A DNA stretch of 64,000 bases from Cryptomeria japonica. Taxonomy: Eukaryota > Streptophyta > Pinopsida > Cupressales > Cupressaceae. This document shows positions 1 through 10,248 of the stretch, piece by piece. Within the stretch, counting starts at the first letter, position 1; each line of letters starts with the position of its first letter. A program made the translations under genes and the position numbers. The notes under the pieces were generated by a model. That model saw only the letters and a list, made by a program, of their open reading frames with translations, ran no database searches and had not been told where the DNA came from. Where the stretch lies: contig NC_081407.1 in the NCBI RefSeq assembly GCF_030272615.1, forward strand, positions 149,483,744 through 149,547,743, given 5' to 3'.

Positions 1-2352
1 ACTATGATTGACAGTAACAACTTCACCATTATGGGGAAATTTCAAACACTTGTGTATAGGAGAAGCAATAGCTTTCATGGAAGATAGCCAAGGATAGCCA
101 AGCTTCACACGAAATTGTTCGGAAGATGGAATAATAGCAAAATTCACATCAAGGGATTTGTTATAGACCTCAATAGGCAATGTAATAGAACCAATTGCAG
201 GAGAAGAAAATGCATCAAATAGTTTCACAATCACATCTGTTTTGTCATAGATCACTTGATTCAATTGCAAAGTAAAAAGAAATTCTTCAGTAATAACATT
301 AACCATGCACGAAGGATCAATAAGCACTCCACGGCAAGGTGTATTCTTGACTTTTGCAACTATGTATAAAGGACCATCAGGTGCCCTAATAGTTTCACTG
401 GAATCAAATGTGATGGAAGGTTCTTTAGGGTTTTCTTGCTGCTCTACAAAGTTAATCACATTCGGAGCCATAGACACAAGACCATCAGATGAAAGAGAGG
501 AATCATTAGTCTCAATCGCATTAGAGGTATGAGAAGGTAATGGATCAGTGAAAATCTGAAGATTTTGATTAGGAGGAGCTACAGATGTATTGCCTTTATC
601 ATTCACTCCAGAAATAGAAATAGTATTATTATCAATCAAATCTTGAATTTTACCCTTTAAAGAAAAACATTTTTCAGTATCATGCCCAGGCTGACGATGA
701 AATTGACAAAAGGCTTTGTTATCAGAATAAGGTGAAGTAATCTTTGCAGGATCAATTTTCCTTATAGGAGGAAGAGTAAGCACATTTTGTTCCAATAACT
801 TATTCATAATACTATGCAATGATTCATCCAAAGGAGTATACTTTCTTTCTTTCTTGAAAAATTTAGAAATAGGAGGCACACCTGATGCTGCATTCACATT
901 GTTGTTGATGATGTTTTCATTGAATTTGATGGAATCTCTGTTCGGTTTAAACTTCCCAAATGGTTGTTGACTGCTATCACCCTTATCACTCAGAGCCATA
1001 GGATGTGATTGTTCCATTTGACTCACAGTCAGTTGATAATTGTGAAGAGTTGCACACAACTGTTGGAAAGAAGTAAACTCAGAAAACAGGAGTTTGTCTC
1101 GAATATCTTTTTGTAAATTAGAAATAAAGATTCTTTGAATGTCATTGTCAGGCACTGGAAAAGAAATTTGAGCATACAAATGCTTATATCTACCAATGAA
1201 ATCAGTCACTTTTTCTTTAACACCTTGTTTACAATGCATTAAATCAATCAAAGTAACTTTAGGACTTATATTGTTTTGAAATTGTTGAATGAAAGCATTT
1301 GCAAGTTGTTCAAAAGAAGTAATAGAATAGGAAGGCAACGAGCAATACCATTGTAGGGCTTTGTCTCTTGATGTTCTAGTAAACAATTTTGCAAGCAACC
1401 TTTGGTCATAAGCAAAATCAGTACAGATTGTTTGAAAGGTCTTAACATGTGTTAGAGGATCACCTTTACCATTATAAAGTTCCAAATGTGGAATTTCAAC
1501 ATGTTTAGGAGGAATAGCTCAAACAATGTCAAGAGAAAGTGGGCTCGCAACATCAAATGTGGGCACACTAAACTTAGATTGATTCATAGAGGCAATTTGC
1601 TGCTGTAAAGAAGAGACAGTTTGTGCAAGATTGTTAATGGTCGCTTCAGTCGAAGAGTTCATATTAGATGTGTTAGATTGAGATGGAGGTGTTATGTTAT
1701 TGAAAGAAGGCAAAGAGTAAGGTGGTGGGACCCTATGATAATTAGTCATAGGAGATGATTGGACAGGAGGAACACTACAAGGAGGAATGGAATGATTAAA
1801 TGAATTGCCCCCTTGCGTCATGTTCATTTGTGAAGATGTAATAGGAACACTCATTGAAGAAGTGAATGAAGAAATCAGATTGAATGAAGGAAGAGGGTTA
1901 ATTGAAAAAGAAGGATTGCCCCCATGACTGGTGATCACAGGAGGAATGTCTTGTGTAGAAGTAGCCATTATGTTTGATGTAAAGATAGGTATGCTAGCAA
2001 TAGAAGTCATCAAAGGAATAGAATGATTGACTTGTGTAGGAGGTTGTGTATAACCTAAAGTTTCAGCACAACTCTTCATAGGCATCACATTCGAATCCAC
2101 GATGTGTGCAATACCACGCAAAATATCAATTCCATTCTTATCACTTTGAAGCATACGTTTTAGACCCTCAATTAAAGGAAGAGCTTGACTATCGGGGTAT
2201 TCATGAGACATCCATTGTCAAAAATCATCAAATTGGTTATCCAATTTCGAAAGTTGTTCTTCAGAAACCTCATGGAGAGCTTCTTCATCATTAGGAGGAT
2301 TAGAAGAATTACCCATGTCCTCATTAAAAAGGCTATTCAAATTAGGTTCCAT
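1..2352 (-). pseudogene. Ty3/Gypsy gag-protease, 5' part of polyprotein, two in-frame stops
   Basis: Gag forms the particle and binds RNA; the following retropepsin would cleave the polyprotein. The frame is open from an ATG at 2352 to the window edge except for two TGA codons, at 2218-2220 and 1519-1521. The N-terminal third (about 2200-1520) is rich in Ser, Pro and Asn. The capsid-like gag core (about 1490-1080) starts near LELYNGKGDPLTHVKTF. A zinc knuckle of CX2HX4HX4C form lies at 667-708. Protease begins near 330, but the usual D-T/S-G active site reads DPSC (D codon at 316-318). The knuckle type and the long leader resemble Athila/Tat-like Ty3 elements; that lineage call is inference. 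Both TGAs could come from CGA. RT and integrase would lie beyond position 1. The short ORF at 305-532 on the other strand is a shadow of the protease. Confidence 0.85.
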
Positions 2353-2569
2353 CTCCTCGGTAATTAAACCTCGGAAAAACTTAATTCTACGGCTTCGTCT
2401 AACGGGAATAGTGTAAGTAGGGCTTATTGTTGTAAAACTCCTGCACTAGAGAAGGAGAGAAAATTTTGATTTTAAAGGTAGCAATTTTCAGTAAAATCAG
2501 CCAATCTTCTGGATTTAAGCTGTTAAATGCAATCACGACAGTCTCCCGAAATTTCGGAAAAAATATCCG

Positions 2570-2600
2570 GGACCGTGGCGCTCGGAGTGCAACACGGTCC
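2570..2600 (-). repeat. GC-rich hairpin 1 in Ty3 leader
   Basis: Perfect 8-bp arms GGACCGTG (2570-2577) and CACGGTCC (2593-2600) enclose a core GCGCT-CGG-AGTGC that can pair further with one G-U pair, leaving a three-base loop. It is the best formed of four related hairpins in this element. Confidence 0.75.
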
Positions 2601-2675
2601 TTGCAACTTTTTTCAAAATTTGCAGGGATGAAAGCTATGATGATTTTAAAGCCAATCTAAAAGAATTGAGTGATT

Positions 2676-3458
2676 TTACAATCTGTAGGTAGGCCAAATT
2701 AAAGTTGCAATCTCAAAATTGAACCCTACCCAGATTGTCGAAAAATGCAAAATTTTGAATTTTGAAAAAGAGAGGGAAACTAAAATTTTGAATTTTATGA
2801 TTTTAGAGGGAATGCCAAAAGCAATGCAAGTTTTGAAATTCAAAAGTTGACTCAATTTCACGCAAAATTCAATTTTGAAAGCGGAAATCAAAGTTGTTGT
2901 AATTAAGCACTTAATTTCAAAAGTCACAAAATGCGAGAATTTGAATAAAGCACTGAAATTTTTAATGAATGTTAACACACTTTTCAGATTTAGGACAGTA
3001 AGAACACAATTTTGACACAAAATTTCAGTTTCAATGATTTTTGAATGTTTAAAAGCCTTAATCCAAGCAATCACAAGACCAACTTTGACTGTAATTTTGA
3101 AGGTGTTAAAATTGATAAAATCAGCCAAAATTCTGGATTTTAGCAGGAAAATACAGTAAGATCTCGCTCCCGAAATTTCGGAAAAAATGTCGGGGACGAT
3201 GGCGCTCGGAGTGCACACGGTCCTCGCAACTTTTTTCCAATTTTTCAGGGATGAAAGATATTGTGATTTTATTGCGGAATCCAAAGTTACAGCTGATTTG
3301 GAGATGTTTTGATCAGTGAAATTGTCAGTCAAAGGTTGAATCAAGAAGGTTTCAAAAATTAGGGTTTTGACACTTAACCACTTAATTTTCAAAATTAAAG
3401 CACAAATATGAATTGATAATTTGTAATAGAAGGATAGATCTGAAACAAGCATTAACAT
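2676..3458 (-). CDS. 260-codon open frame in the Ty3 leader (doubtful gene)
   Basis: An ATG-initiated frame of 260 codons lies on the sense strand of the retroelement, between the primer-binding site and gag. It spans one of the GC-rich leader hairpins. The predicted product is rich in Phe, Ile, Leu and Lys, has hydrophobic stretches, and matches no family I recognise. A stop-free run this long in AT-rich DNA is unexpected, but the sequence is low in complexity (many AAATTTTGAA-like words), which can depress stops in one frame. It could be an upstream ORF of the element or chance. Treat it as hypothetical. Confidence 0.25.
   Translation of the reverse strand: MLMLVSDLSFYYKLSIHICALILKIKWLSVKTLIFETFLIQPLTDNFTDQNISKSAVTLDSAIKSQYLSSLKNWKKVARTVCTPSAIVPDIFSEISGARSYCIFLLKSRILADFINFNTFKITVKVGLVIAWIKAFKHSKIIETEILCQNCVLTVLNLKSVLTFIKNFSALFKFSHFVTFEIKCLITTTLISAFKIEFCVKLSQLLNFKTCIAFGIPSKIIKFKILVSLSFSKFKILHFSTIWVGFNFEIATLIWPTYRL
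3194..3223 (-). repeat. GC-rich hairpin 2 in Ty3 leader
   Basis: Arms GGACGATG and CACGGTCC pair except at two central positions. The core GCGCT-CGG-AGTGC is identical to hairpin 1. It follows a CCGAAATTTCGG palindrome at the same relative place as in the other leader copy. Confidence 0.7.
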
Positions 3459-3594
3459 TTAAACATTTCACAAGCTTAATTACTAAAAAGAAATTTTAGG
3501 GTTTTTATGCAATCACCTCTAAAATTTTGCAAAAGATCAAACATGGAAATATAATCAATTTTTTTAGATCTAAGCATGAAAAATCAGAAAGGAT

Positions 3595-3613
3595 GTTCAC
3601 GTCGGGTTCACCA
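3595..3613 (-). other. Primer-binding site of the left Ty3 element
   Basis: On the minus strand the sequence TGGTGAACCCGACGTGAAC starts three bases after the LTR's terminal CA. It begins with TGG, the complement of a tRNA 3' CCA end, as expected for a primer-binding site. I do not assign the primer tRNA. Confidence 0.75.
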
Positions 3614-3991
3614 AAATGTAAAGCGGAAAATCGCGATCGAACCCTAGTTGCTCTCCCCTCTTCCAACTCCAAGGAGAGAGAAGGGAGATTCACTAGGGTT
3701 GATGGTTTTCACTTAGGGGAGAGACTTTACATTAAAAAGAGGGGTTGAAACCCACAAGATCCAATCCCACGCAATGCAAGATTGGATGCTAAATGTGTTT
3801 CAAGGGGTTAAGAAAGCAAGGCCACCCTCTTTTGTAAAGAATGTGCATAGAAGAATTAAGCTAGGAATGCATAGAAAGTGAGAAAGATTCGCTTATAAAC
3901 TGAGATAGGAATACAGTATGAAGCTGCGGACCTGGAATTAGCAGTAAAATGTCGATACGGCACTGTCCTGCAAATTTGAGCAAAAGTTGTC

Positions 3992-4020
3992 AGGACGATG
4001 GCGCCCGGCACCACGGTCCT
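3992..4020 (-). repeat. GC-rich hairpin 3 in Ty3 LTR
   Basis: Arms begin AGGAC and end GTCCT, with an inner core GGCGCCCGGCACC that pairs around a short loop. Some internal mismatches remain. It shares the GGCGCYCGG core with hairpins 1 and 2 and lies in the part of the LTR nearest the primer-binding site. Confidence 0.55.
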
Positions 4021-4486
4021 CCGAAAAATCCGCGAAACGAAGGGGGATCTGTTCGTCTCTGCACAAGGATTCCAGATCTTCAATTTCAGCCGCGTACTTG
4101 CAACCTACACACAGAAAAGCGAAGACGATTGAGGGGTTAGGGATTAGGGGTTTTCCTTTAGGTCAAACCCCAGTTTTGGAATTAACCAAGAAATGAGCAA
4201 GAGCTGTAAATGTAAATGACTATAAAACAAGTACTAATACCTTGTTCTAAGGATGTTTGTATCCTTATGTGCGAAGGTTTAGATGTTGTATGTTGTATGT
4301 TGTAGTAGTATGTGATCTCCTCTTCAATGGTTGAATCCTTGTCTTGAATGCAACACTTAGCCTTGAATGGAGACTTGAAATGATCAATTGCTTGAAGGAA
4401 TGCTTGAATGCTTGAATGCTTGAATATAGTTTCCACACCTTTTTCATCATGTATGTGTTATGTCCAAATGAGAGAGAAAAATGTAG

Positions 4487-4494
4487 TTTATATA
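4487..4494 (-). promoter_or_regulatory. TATA box of Ty3 LTR promoter
   Basis: TATATAAA on the minus strand, about 325 bp into the LTR, is a plausible core promoter for element transcription. It is followed by a CTCTC-rich stretch on the minus strand. Confidence 0.45.
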
Positions 4495-4617
4495 CTTGTC
4501 AATTAGGGCTGATAAACTGATTTTCCTGACCTTAGGCCGACCAGGAAATGTAATTTCCAAATTGCAAACAAAAAGACCCGCAATCTCCTTAGGAGACCGG
4601 GCCCAAAATAGGACCCA

Positions 4618-4646
4618 GGGACCAGGGCGCTGGGTGCTCTGGTCCC
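4618..4646 (-). repeat. GC-rich hairpin 4 in Ty3 LTR
   Basis: Perfect 8-bp arms GGGACCAG (4618-4625) and CTGGTCCC (4639-4646) enclose a core GGCGCTGGGTGCT that can pair further with G-U pairs. The arm sequence differs from hairpin 1 but stays fully paired, as compensatory change would produce. Confidence 0.7.
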
Positions 4647-4924
4647 ACTTCCCAGGACAACAGGGTGCAAAGGAGGTTCAGGCCAGGGTGCAAGAAAATG
4701 CAGTTTTCAGTGTCATAATCAGGTTTCAGGGTCTCCATTCAGGTTGCGTGTTGTGTCGCCATCGTGAAGACCGAAATGCAGTCGAAATTGCAAGTGTCAC
4801 AATTTTAGGACGCTACAATGTAAAAATCAGCTCATGGGCATTTATATATACAAAAATGAATATAGAACAATTCGTTGATGATTTATACAAAATTCTCAAA
4901 ATCATTGTACTCTGAATCGTAGAA

Positions 4925-7761
4925 TCAATCAAGTGAGCCTTCAGGATCGGCTCTAACCTGTATTGTGTCAAGTATTGCCTCATGGTCAGATTCATGAACT
5001 TTCCATAAAATCTTGTTATGAGATCTACCACGATACTTCATCAAATGAATATTTGTTGCAACAACAAGGTTAGAGAAATGAAGAATATGTCTGTGTTTCA
5101 AAGTCCTCGAACAACCAAACATTAGAATTCTTGATAGGGTATCTCCGAAGCCATGTTCCTGTCACGACAACAGACCCTATTGGGTACTCAATACCCTCTC
5201 TGTCAATGATTGTGGTTGTCAATTTTCTTTTAGGCTCAACAACGACACAAATAGTAATATGTTCCTTCTTCATTGTTCTCTTCTGCAACAACTGCACACA
5301 CATGACTTGCATTTTATAAAGTGTTAATTAATACCAAAAATAAAGTATGATGTACAACAAAATGAACCAAAAAGAATACTTGCAAAACAATTAACTCAAA
5401 AAATCACTTGAATCCACTAGGTCAGATACATGGTCAAAATCCACTGATGTCTCCATCTGGCTCAATTGTAGTGCTTTGGGAATTGGATATGAATCAATGG
5501 GAACCAACGGTCTACAAGACCATTTGTCAACCCACTCTTCTGATTCACATTCTTCCCACAAACAATACATGCATGAAGAGCAAAAACATACCATCTGTCT
5601 CGTATAAATTACCAGTGAACTTGAATTTGAACTCATAAAAGAGTGCATGTCACTTGATCATGCAACTGTACAACAATCTAGATAGTTTTCAATGTTAGAT
5701 TCAGTAATCAACCAAAAATATCTATGAACCAATGACGTACCTGGATTACCTGGACCCATCATAGACTTACACCATCACACAATTGTTTCTACATCTACCA
5801 ACTCAGCACCACCTTCGTACTTCAATTCTTCCCTAGCTAGGGCTCTTTTCACACATGCTTCTACACCATCGTGCTCTCCCTTACCATGTCCAACCTCAGT
5901 GAAATTCCAAAAATGTTGTATACTGCTTGTCACATGCATCCTTGTCAGCCAATAAAACATCCTTGCATTCTTGAATTGTGCGGTGCAATTATCTGACCAT
6001 ATTAAGTGTCGATTGTATTGTATGTTCCTTTCCCTTAAACTATCATAGAAAACTTTAAAGCATCCTTGTACAAACTCTGATGAATGAGTACGATCATCAC
6101 TTATGTAGAAGTGATACTCTCTTACAACCTTTCTATCCTCCTCTGTGCTATCATCTGCATGCATGAATGCTATGTGTACAAAAATAGAAACTTGTGTAGA
6201 GTGATAATACATGGATTGCACTTCATTTTGAAGTTGTAGAGTATAATTTTCAGTGAAATCAATGATAGAGACAATGGTGCCAAGAGGAAATGTGTCCTTA
6301 CACAACTTGAATTGCTCATCTAACCATCGAGCTCTATGTGTATGCATTATGCACTCATAAACTAGTTTCTCTTGAAACATTTTCATAAATTGAGCTACAC
6401 ATATATCATTTTTCACTAGCTCACATCTCTTCAAATCTTTTCATCTTTAACTCCATATCTGACTGTCTTGTATTTTCCAAAAGAAACTAGTTTCGTACCA
6501 ATTTCATGTGTGCTCTCCAAATGTATGCATCTTGGTAAACATTGCAAACCACCACATATAGCACAAGAACCTTCCAAACAAGGCATCTTATAATAAATGC
6601 AACCATCATGTCTATTACATAACACACTTGAAATAAATTCTCTTGCCGACTTAGGAGGTGCTTGTATATTACATTCTTGCAAAACATCATTAGTGTGCAA
6701 AGTAGAACAAATATGATGAAAAATATCATAATGCATGGAAAATTCAATATGCATCCTACAACAACATGTGGTGTGTACATGATTAATCTTAATATAAAAG
6801 GTTTTACCATTTCCAAAAATCTTTGAGAAATTTTTATTTGAGGAAACTTTTGAAGGAATCTTTCATAAAATTTAGTTTGAGTCATATCCAAATAGTGTTT
6901 TGCATGTGGCTCATGATTTTTAGACCCAATTCACCTTCTAACAACATCTCTTTGGTTGGGTGATACTCTTGTGTTGTCATGCCAAAAATTTTCAATTAAT
7001 GTTTTTAGTGCATCTACAACAACCTTGTCTTTGTGTGGTAGTTTACCCGAGAATGCCCAAAGAGAATTATTGTTAGGTTCCTCTATTTGTTCTCACCTCT
7101 TTAATGCTTTACTTAATGTTGTTCTACTAATGTTCAATGACTTACTTGTTTTGCTTATCAAATGATCTTTTTTTATTTTCTTGCTCATTATGGTTGATGT
7201 AATGACACGTCGAGTAGCATTAGAATCTTTACTACATGATTTTGAACCAATAGATTGATATGCATCAAATAGATTTCTGACAATAGTTCTTTCACTATTA
7301 CTTTCAGATGATCTTAGGCCTAGAATTTTCATTGTCTCTCTAAAATTCAAATTTTTAATCATTTGAACAATTAATTGACATCTTGCGGTTTGATTTAAGT
7401 TTTTAAAATAGTTTTGCCATATTCTTTTAACCATTCTCCTACAACTTTGTTCATTCATTTTATTGGGCATTGACTTCAATATATTCTCATCAATGTCAAT
7501 TAGATACTTTGGTTTCCTATGAATGATTCTAGGAGGTGTTAACATCAGTGCATTATGTACATTCAATTCATCAAGTAGAGAAGGTGTAATATGTTCATCA
7601 TTTAATTGATTATTCAATGCAATATCTTCTTCAATTGCATTAGGTTCAAACGGTAAATTATCAAATGTTTCTTCTTCAATTGCATTAGGTTCAAACAGTA
7701 AATTATCAAATGTTTCTTCTTCAATTGCATTAGGTGCACTATATTCGTTTGGTAAATCGAA
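4925..7761 (-). pseudogene. Broken gene of an uncharacterised transposase-like family
   Basis: Fragments in order along the minus strand give one protein-like unit. It has an N-terminal region with 15-residue repeats (7735-7624), then a helix-turn-helix-like stretch ending ISRTTLSKALKR (about 7100). Cys/His clusters follow (TTCCCRMH near 6760 and CX2C pairs near 6560). The core (6434-5775) carries IIDFTENY, WSDNCTAQFKN and GHGKGEHDG, which look like acidic active-site motifs of an RNase H-fold transposase. A Cys cluster CFCSSCMYC lies near 5580, and C-terminal blocks at 5312-5070 and 5122-4925. The reading frame is broken by in-frame TGA codons (7093, about 6932, 5775, about 5660), by frameshifts near 6805, 6438 and 5090, and by a likely intron or gap near 5390-5318. 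I recall similar unnamed proteins in plants and animals but cannot name the family. The N-terminus runs into the assembly gap. Confidence 0.6.
7624..7735 (-). repeat. 45-bp in-frame tandem repeat
   Basis: Two full copies and one partial copy of a 45-bp unit encode the 15-residue repeat PNAIEEETFDNLLFE with small changes, in the N-terminal part of the transposase-like relic. Confidence 0.8.
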
Positions 7762-8261
7762 NNNNNNNNNNNNNNNNNNNNNNNNNNNNNNNNNNNNNNN
7801 NNNNNNNNNNNNNNNNNNNNNNNNNNNNNNNNNNNNNNNNNNNNNNNNNNNNNNNNNNNNNNNNNNNNNNNNNNNNNNNNNNNNNNNNNNNNNNNNNNNN
7901 NNNNNNNNNNNNNNNNNNNNNNNNNNNNNNNNNNNNNNNNNNNNNNNNNNNNNNNNNNNNNNNNNNNNNNNNNNNNNNNNNNNNNNNNNNNNNNNNNNNN
8001 NNNNNNNNNNNNNNNNNNNNNNNNNNNNNNNNNNNNNNNNNNNNNNNNNNNNNNNNNNNNNNNNNNNNNNNNNNNNNNNNNNNNNNNNNNNNNNNNNNNN
8101 NNNNNNNNNNNNNNNNNNNNNNNNNNNNNNNNNNNNNNNNNNNNNNNNNNNNNNNNNNNNNNNNNNNNNNNNNNNNNNNNNNNNNNNNNNNNNNNNNNNN
8201 NNNNNNNNNNNNNNNNNNNNNNNNNNNNNNNNNNNNNNNNNNNNNNNNNNNNNNNNNNNNN
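7762..8261. other. Assembly gap of exactly 500 N
   Basis: The run of N is exactly 500 bases, which suggests a placeholder of unknown true size. It removes the N-terminus of the transposase-like gene. Confidence 0.99.
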
Positions 8262-10248
8262 AAACCCAATTTGATTGACTATGATCGACCAATCTCCTTT
8301 GCATATGATTTTTAATTCCATGACCACGACCATAATCTACAATGAGATATTACATGAATTTTATACAAACCCTAAGGCCTTAACCAATTAGTTCGACCAC
8401 CTAAAAGATATTACAATAAGATCATTACATACATCCATATTACAATGATATGCCATGTTAGCTTTTAGACCAAAACAACATTAACCAATCATAAATCATT
8501 TTGGTACCATGTAGAGAACACGTTACATGATAGCAGTCCATAACCTAGTTAGGTACCGAACCTATTTGGATCCACCATGCCAAAGCGATGTCTCCAATCA
8601 ATCGAGGCACGATCAAGGATCACCTTCTACATCTTGAATTCCATCTAGAAGCTGCACGCAACACCACTTATGCATCTTGTGAAAGATTCTCAGTAAAAGC
8701 TCTGCCGGTAAAACCTTAAACCCTTACCGGTATATGCTTACTAGAGTTTATGATAGTCATCCGATCATCAAGTCAATACCAACTGACCAAAACATACTCT
8801 ATAAAAATCAAACCAAACAATTCCATTGATCCAAACATGTTGGTAGTATCCAATTGATAGTCCCTTTTGCCAGTAATACTAGTTTCTTCTACTGGTAACC
8901 AAAATTTGTCTACCAGTAAAAAATCATAACAGCTAGTGTTGACATCAAAGGCAAAACACCAATACAACACATAATCAATTCCTTCATATTCCAATAGAGA
9001 CCTCCATTAGAATAGAATATAGTGAATGAAGTTTCAAAAGTGATAGCAATCATCACTATCATTAGATCCTGAGAGAAAAATACAGTTACTGTTTAAGCAA
9101 TATAAGACATGGTTTTATCTCAGATATAACAATGACAATAGGGGTGTTCTACAATCCATTAGAAGGCATTTTTTAGTGCAGCCATATGATCATTTCATAA
9201 GAGATAAGAAACTTCTCTAGTAATAGCCACAAAGTGATCAGAGAAAAGAGATACACGCTGTTTATAGTAAAGATAGCGTGTACGAGTTGTTTAATGGGAA
9301 ACACGCGCGTACACGCTTCTTACACTATAAATACCCTGTACGTGCTTTTTTAAACCATAAGCACCCCGTACGCGCTTTTGAATTTTTAAGCTTGGAAATA
9401 GGCTCTAGATGACAAAGCTACGGATTGGAAGTTTGATTTCCCTCCATTTCTCTCATTTTTGATGTGTTTTATTTTATCAACTTGGTTTTTTCAACTTTAT
9501 CATCATCAGGTTTACACTTCATCAAGTGGGTATTTCTAAAATTGCCACCATATTTTCACCCATCTTCTGAGCTTTCTAACCATATAATTTTTTTTCAATT
9601 TGAACATCAATAACATATTTATTATTGAATTTCTTTTACTAGTTCTCCATAGTTATCATAGACATAGGTGCACCATTTTTTGAATAACTTTTGATATACG
9701 TATCCAAATTTAAAAAACTTTATATATTATTGTAGTGCACTTGATTCTTTACAATTTAAAAAAAAATATGTATTTTTGATTTGTTTAGTGCAACTTATGC
9801 TTTGCGCACGAACAGGTACCGAATTTTCAGGATGTGCTCGATTGGAAAAATCATTAAAAAAAATACTCAACAAAAATTTACAAAAAAATACACATCTTCT
9901 AGTGCTACACTCTTAACTATCTTTCTGCCAAAGGATTTGTCAAAATACTAAATTTAACTATGACTTTTTTGATGCGCACGTCAGACACTATGTTATGTTT
10001 TAAAAAAAAAAATAGGGTCAATTTTTCATGCGCGAAGGATTTGACCCCCTTAATCTTATCCAATTTTGAAAAAGTTTAGTAGTTTGGAAACTAGATTTAG
10101 AGTAATACAATATTTGTCCTTTGATTATCTTCATATTTTGAGTGGATGACTTTCAAATTTTGCCTCTAAGTTCAGGTTCACCTGATTTTAGAAAAAAAGT
10201 GTCCACTTATACCGCCCTTTTTTACCACCATCTTTGTGCACTTACCCC
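8262..10248. other. Non-coding stretch, mostly unrecognised
   Basis: No supported gene. The part 8262-9060 has words such as CCGGTAAA, CCAGTAAA and GTTGACATCAA that recall the Copia-type LTRs at 36-43 kb, so it may be a worn LTR remnant. A degenerate tandem repeat lies at 9250-9377. The rest is AT-rich. Confidence 0.5.
9250..9377 (-). repeat. Degenerate ~30-bp tandem repeat
   Basis: Read on the minus strand, four units of about 29-30 bp each start with a variant of AGCGCGTAC and end near TTTAAAA or TATAAACA. The GTAC core is kept in every unit while the rest drifts. Confidence 0.6.

Larger units (their letters stand above)
2353..3594 (-). other. Long 5' leader of the Ty3 element with duplicated block
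   Basis: This 1.2-kb stretch separates the primer-binding site from gag. It contains a direct duplication: about 2485-2660 resembles about 3112-3290. Both copies carry the perfect 12-base palindrome CCGAAATTTCGG (2546-2557 and 3170-3181), followed by a GC-rich hairpin and then a GGGATGAAAG word. Between the copies the sequence is AT-rich. Long leaders in plant Ty3 elements often hold packaging or dimerisation signals; that role is inference here. Confidence 0.7.
3617..4817 (-). repeat. 5' LTR of the left Ty3 element
   Basis: On the minus strand the LTR runs from TGTAGCGTCC (4817 downward) to CGCTTTACA (ending 3617), about 1,201 bp with TGTA/TACA ends. The primer-binding site follows immediately, which fixes the inner edge. 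The outer edge rests on the TGTAGCG start and lies about 108 bp from the end of the transposase-like relic. A TATATAAA box is at 4487-4494. Two further GC-rich hairpins (3992-4020 and 4618-4646) lie inside. The partner LTR is outside the window, so the target duplication cannot be checked. Confidence 0.75.

Noticed and set aside
305-532. 75-codon plus-strand ORF at the window start
   Set aside because: It is antisense to the Ty3 protease frame, which is clearly the coding strand.
1266-1448. 60-codon minus-strand ORF
   Set aside because: Out of frame with gag, whose core is readable in the neighbouring frame at the same place.
4182-4450. Minus-strand ORFs in the Ty3 LTR
   Set aside because: Short overlapping frames made from CTTGAATG-like repeats, without protein character.
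7614-8333. Several ORFs spanning the N run
   Set aside because: They consist mostly of N translated as X and cannot be supported.
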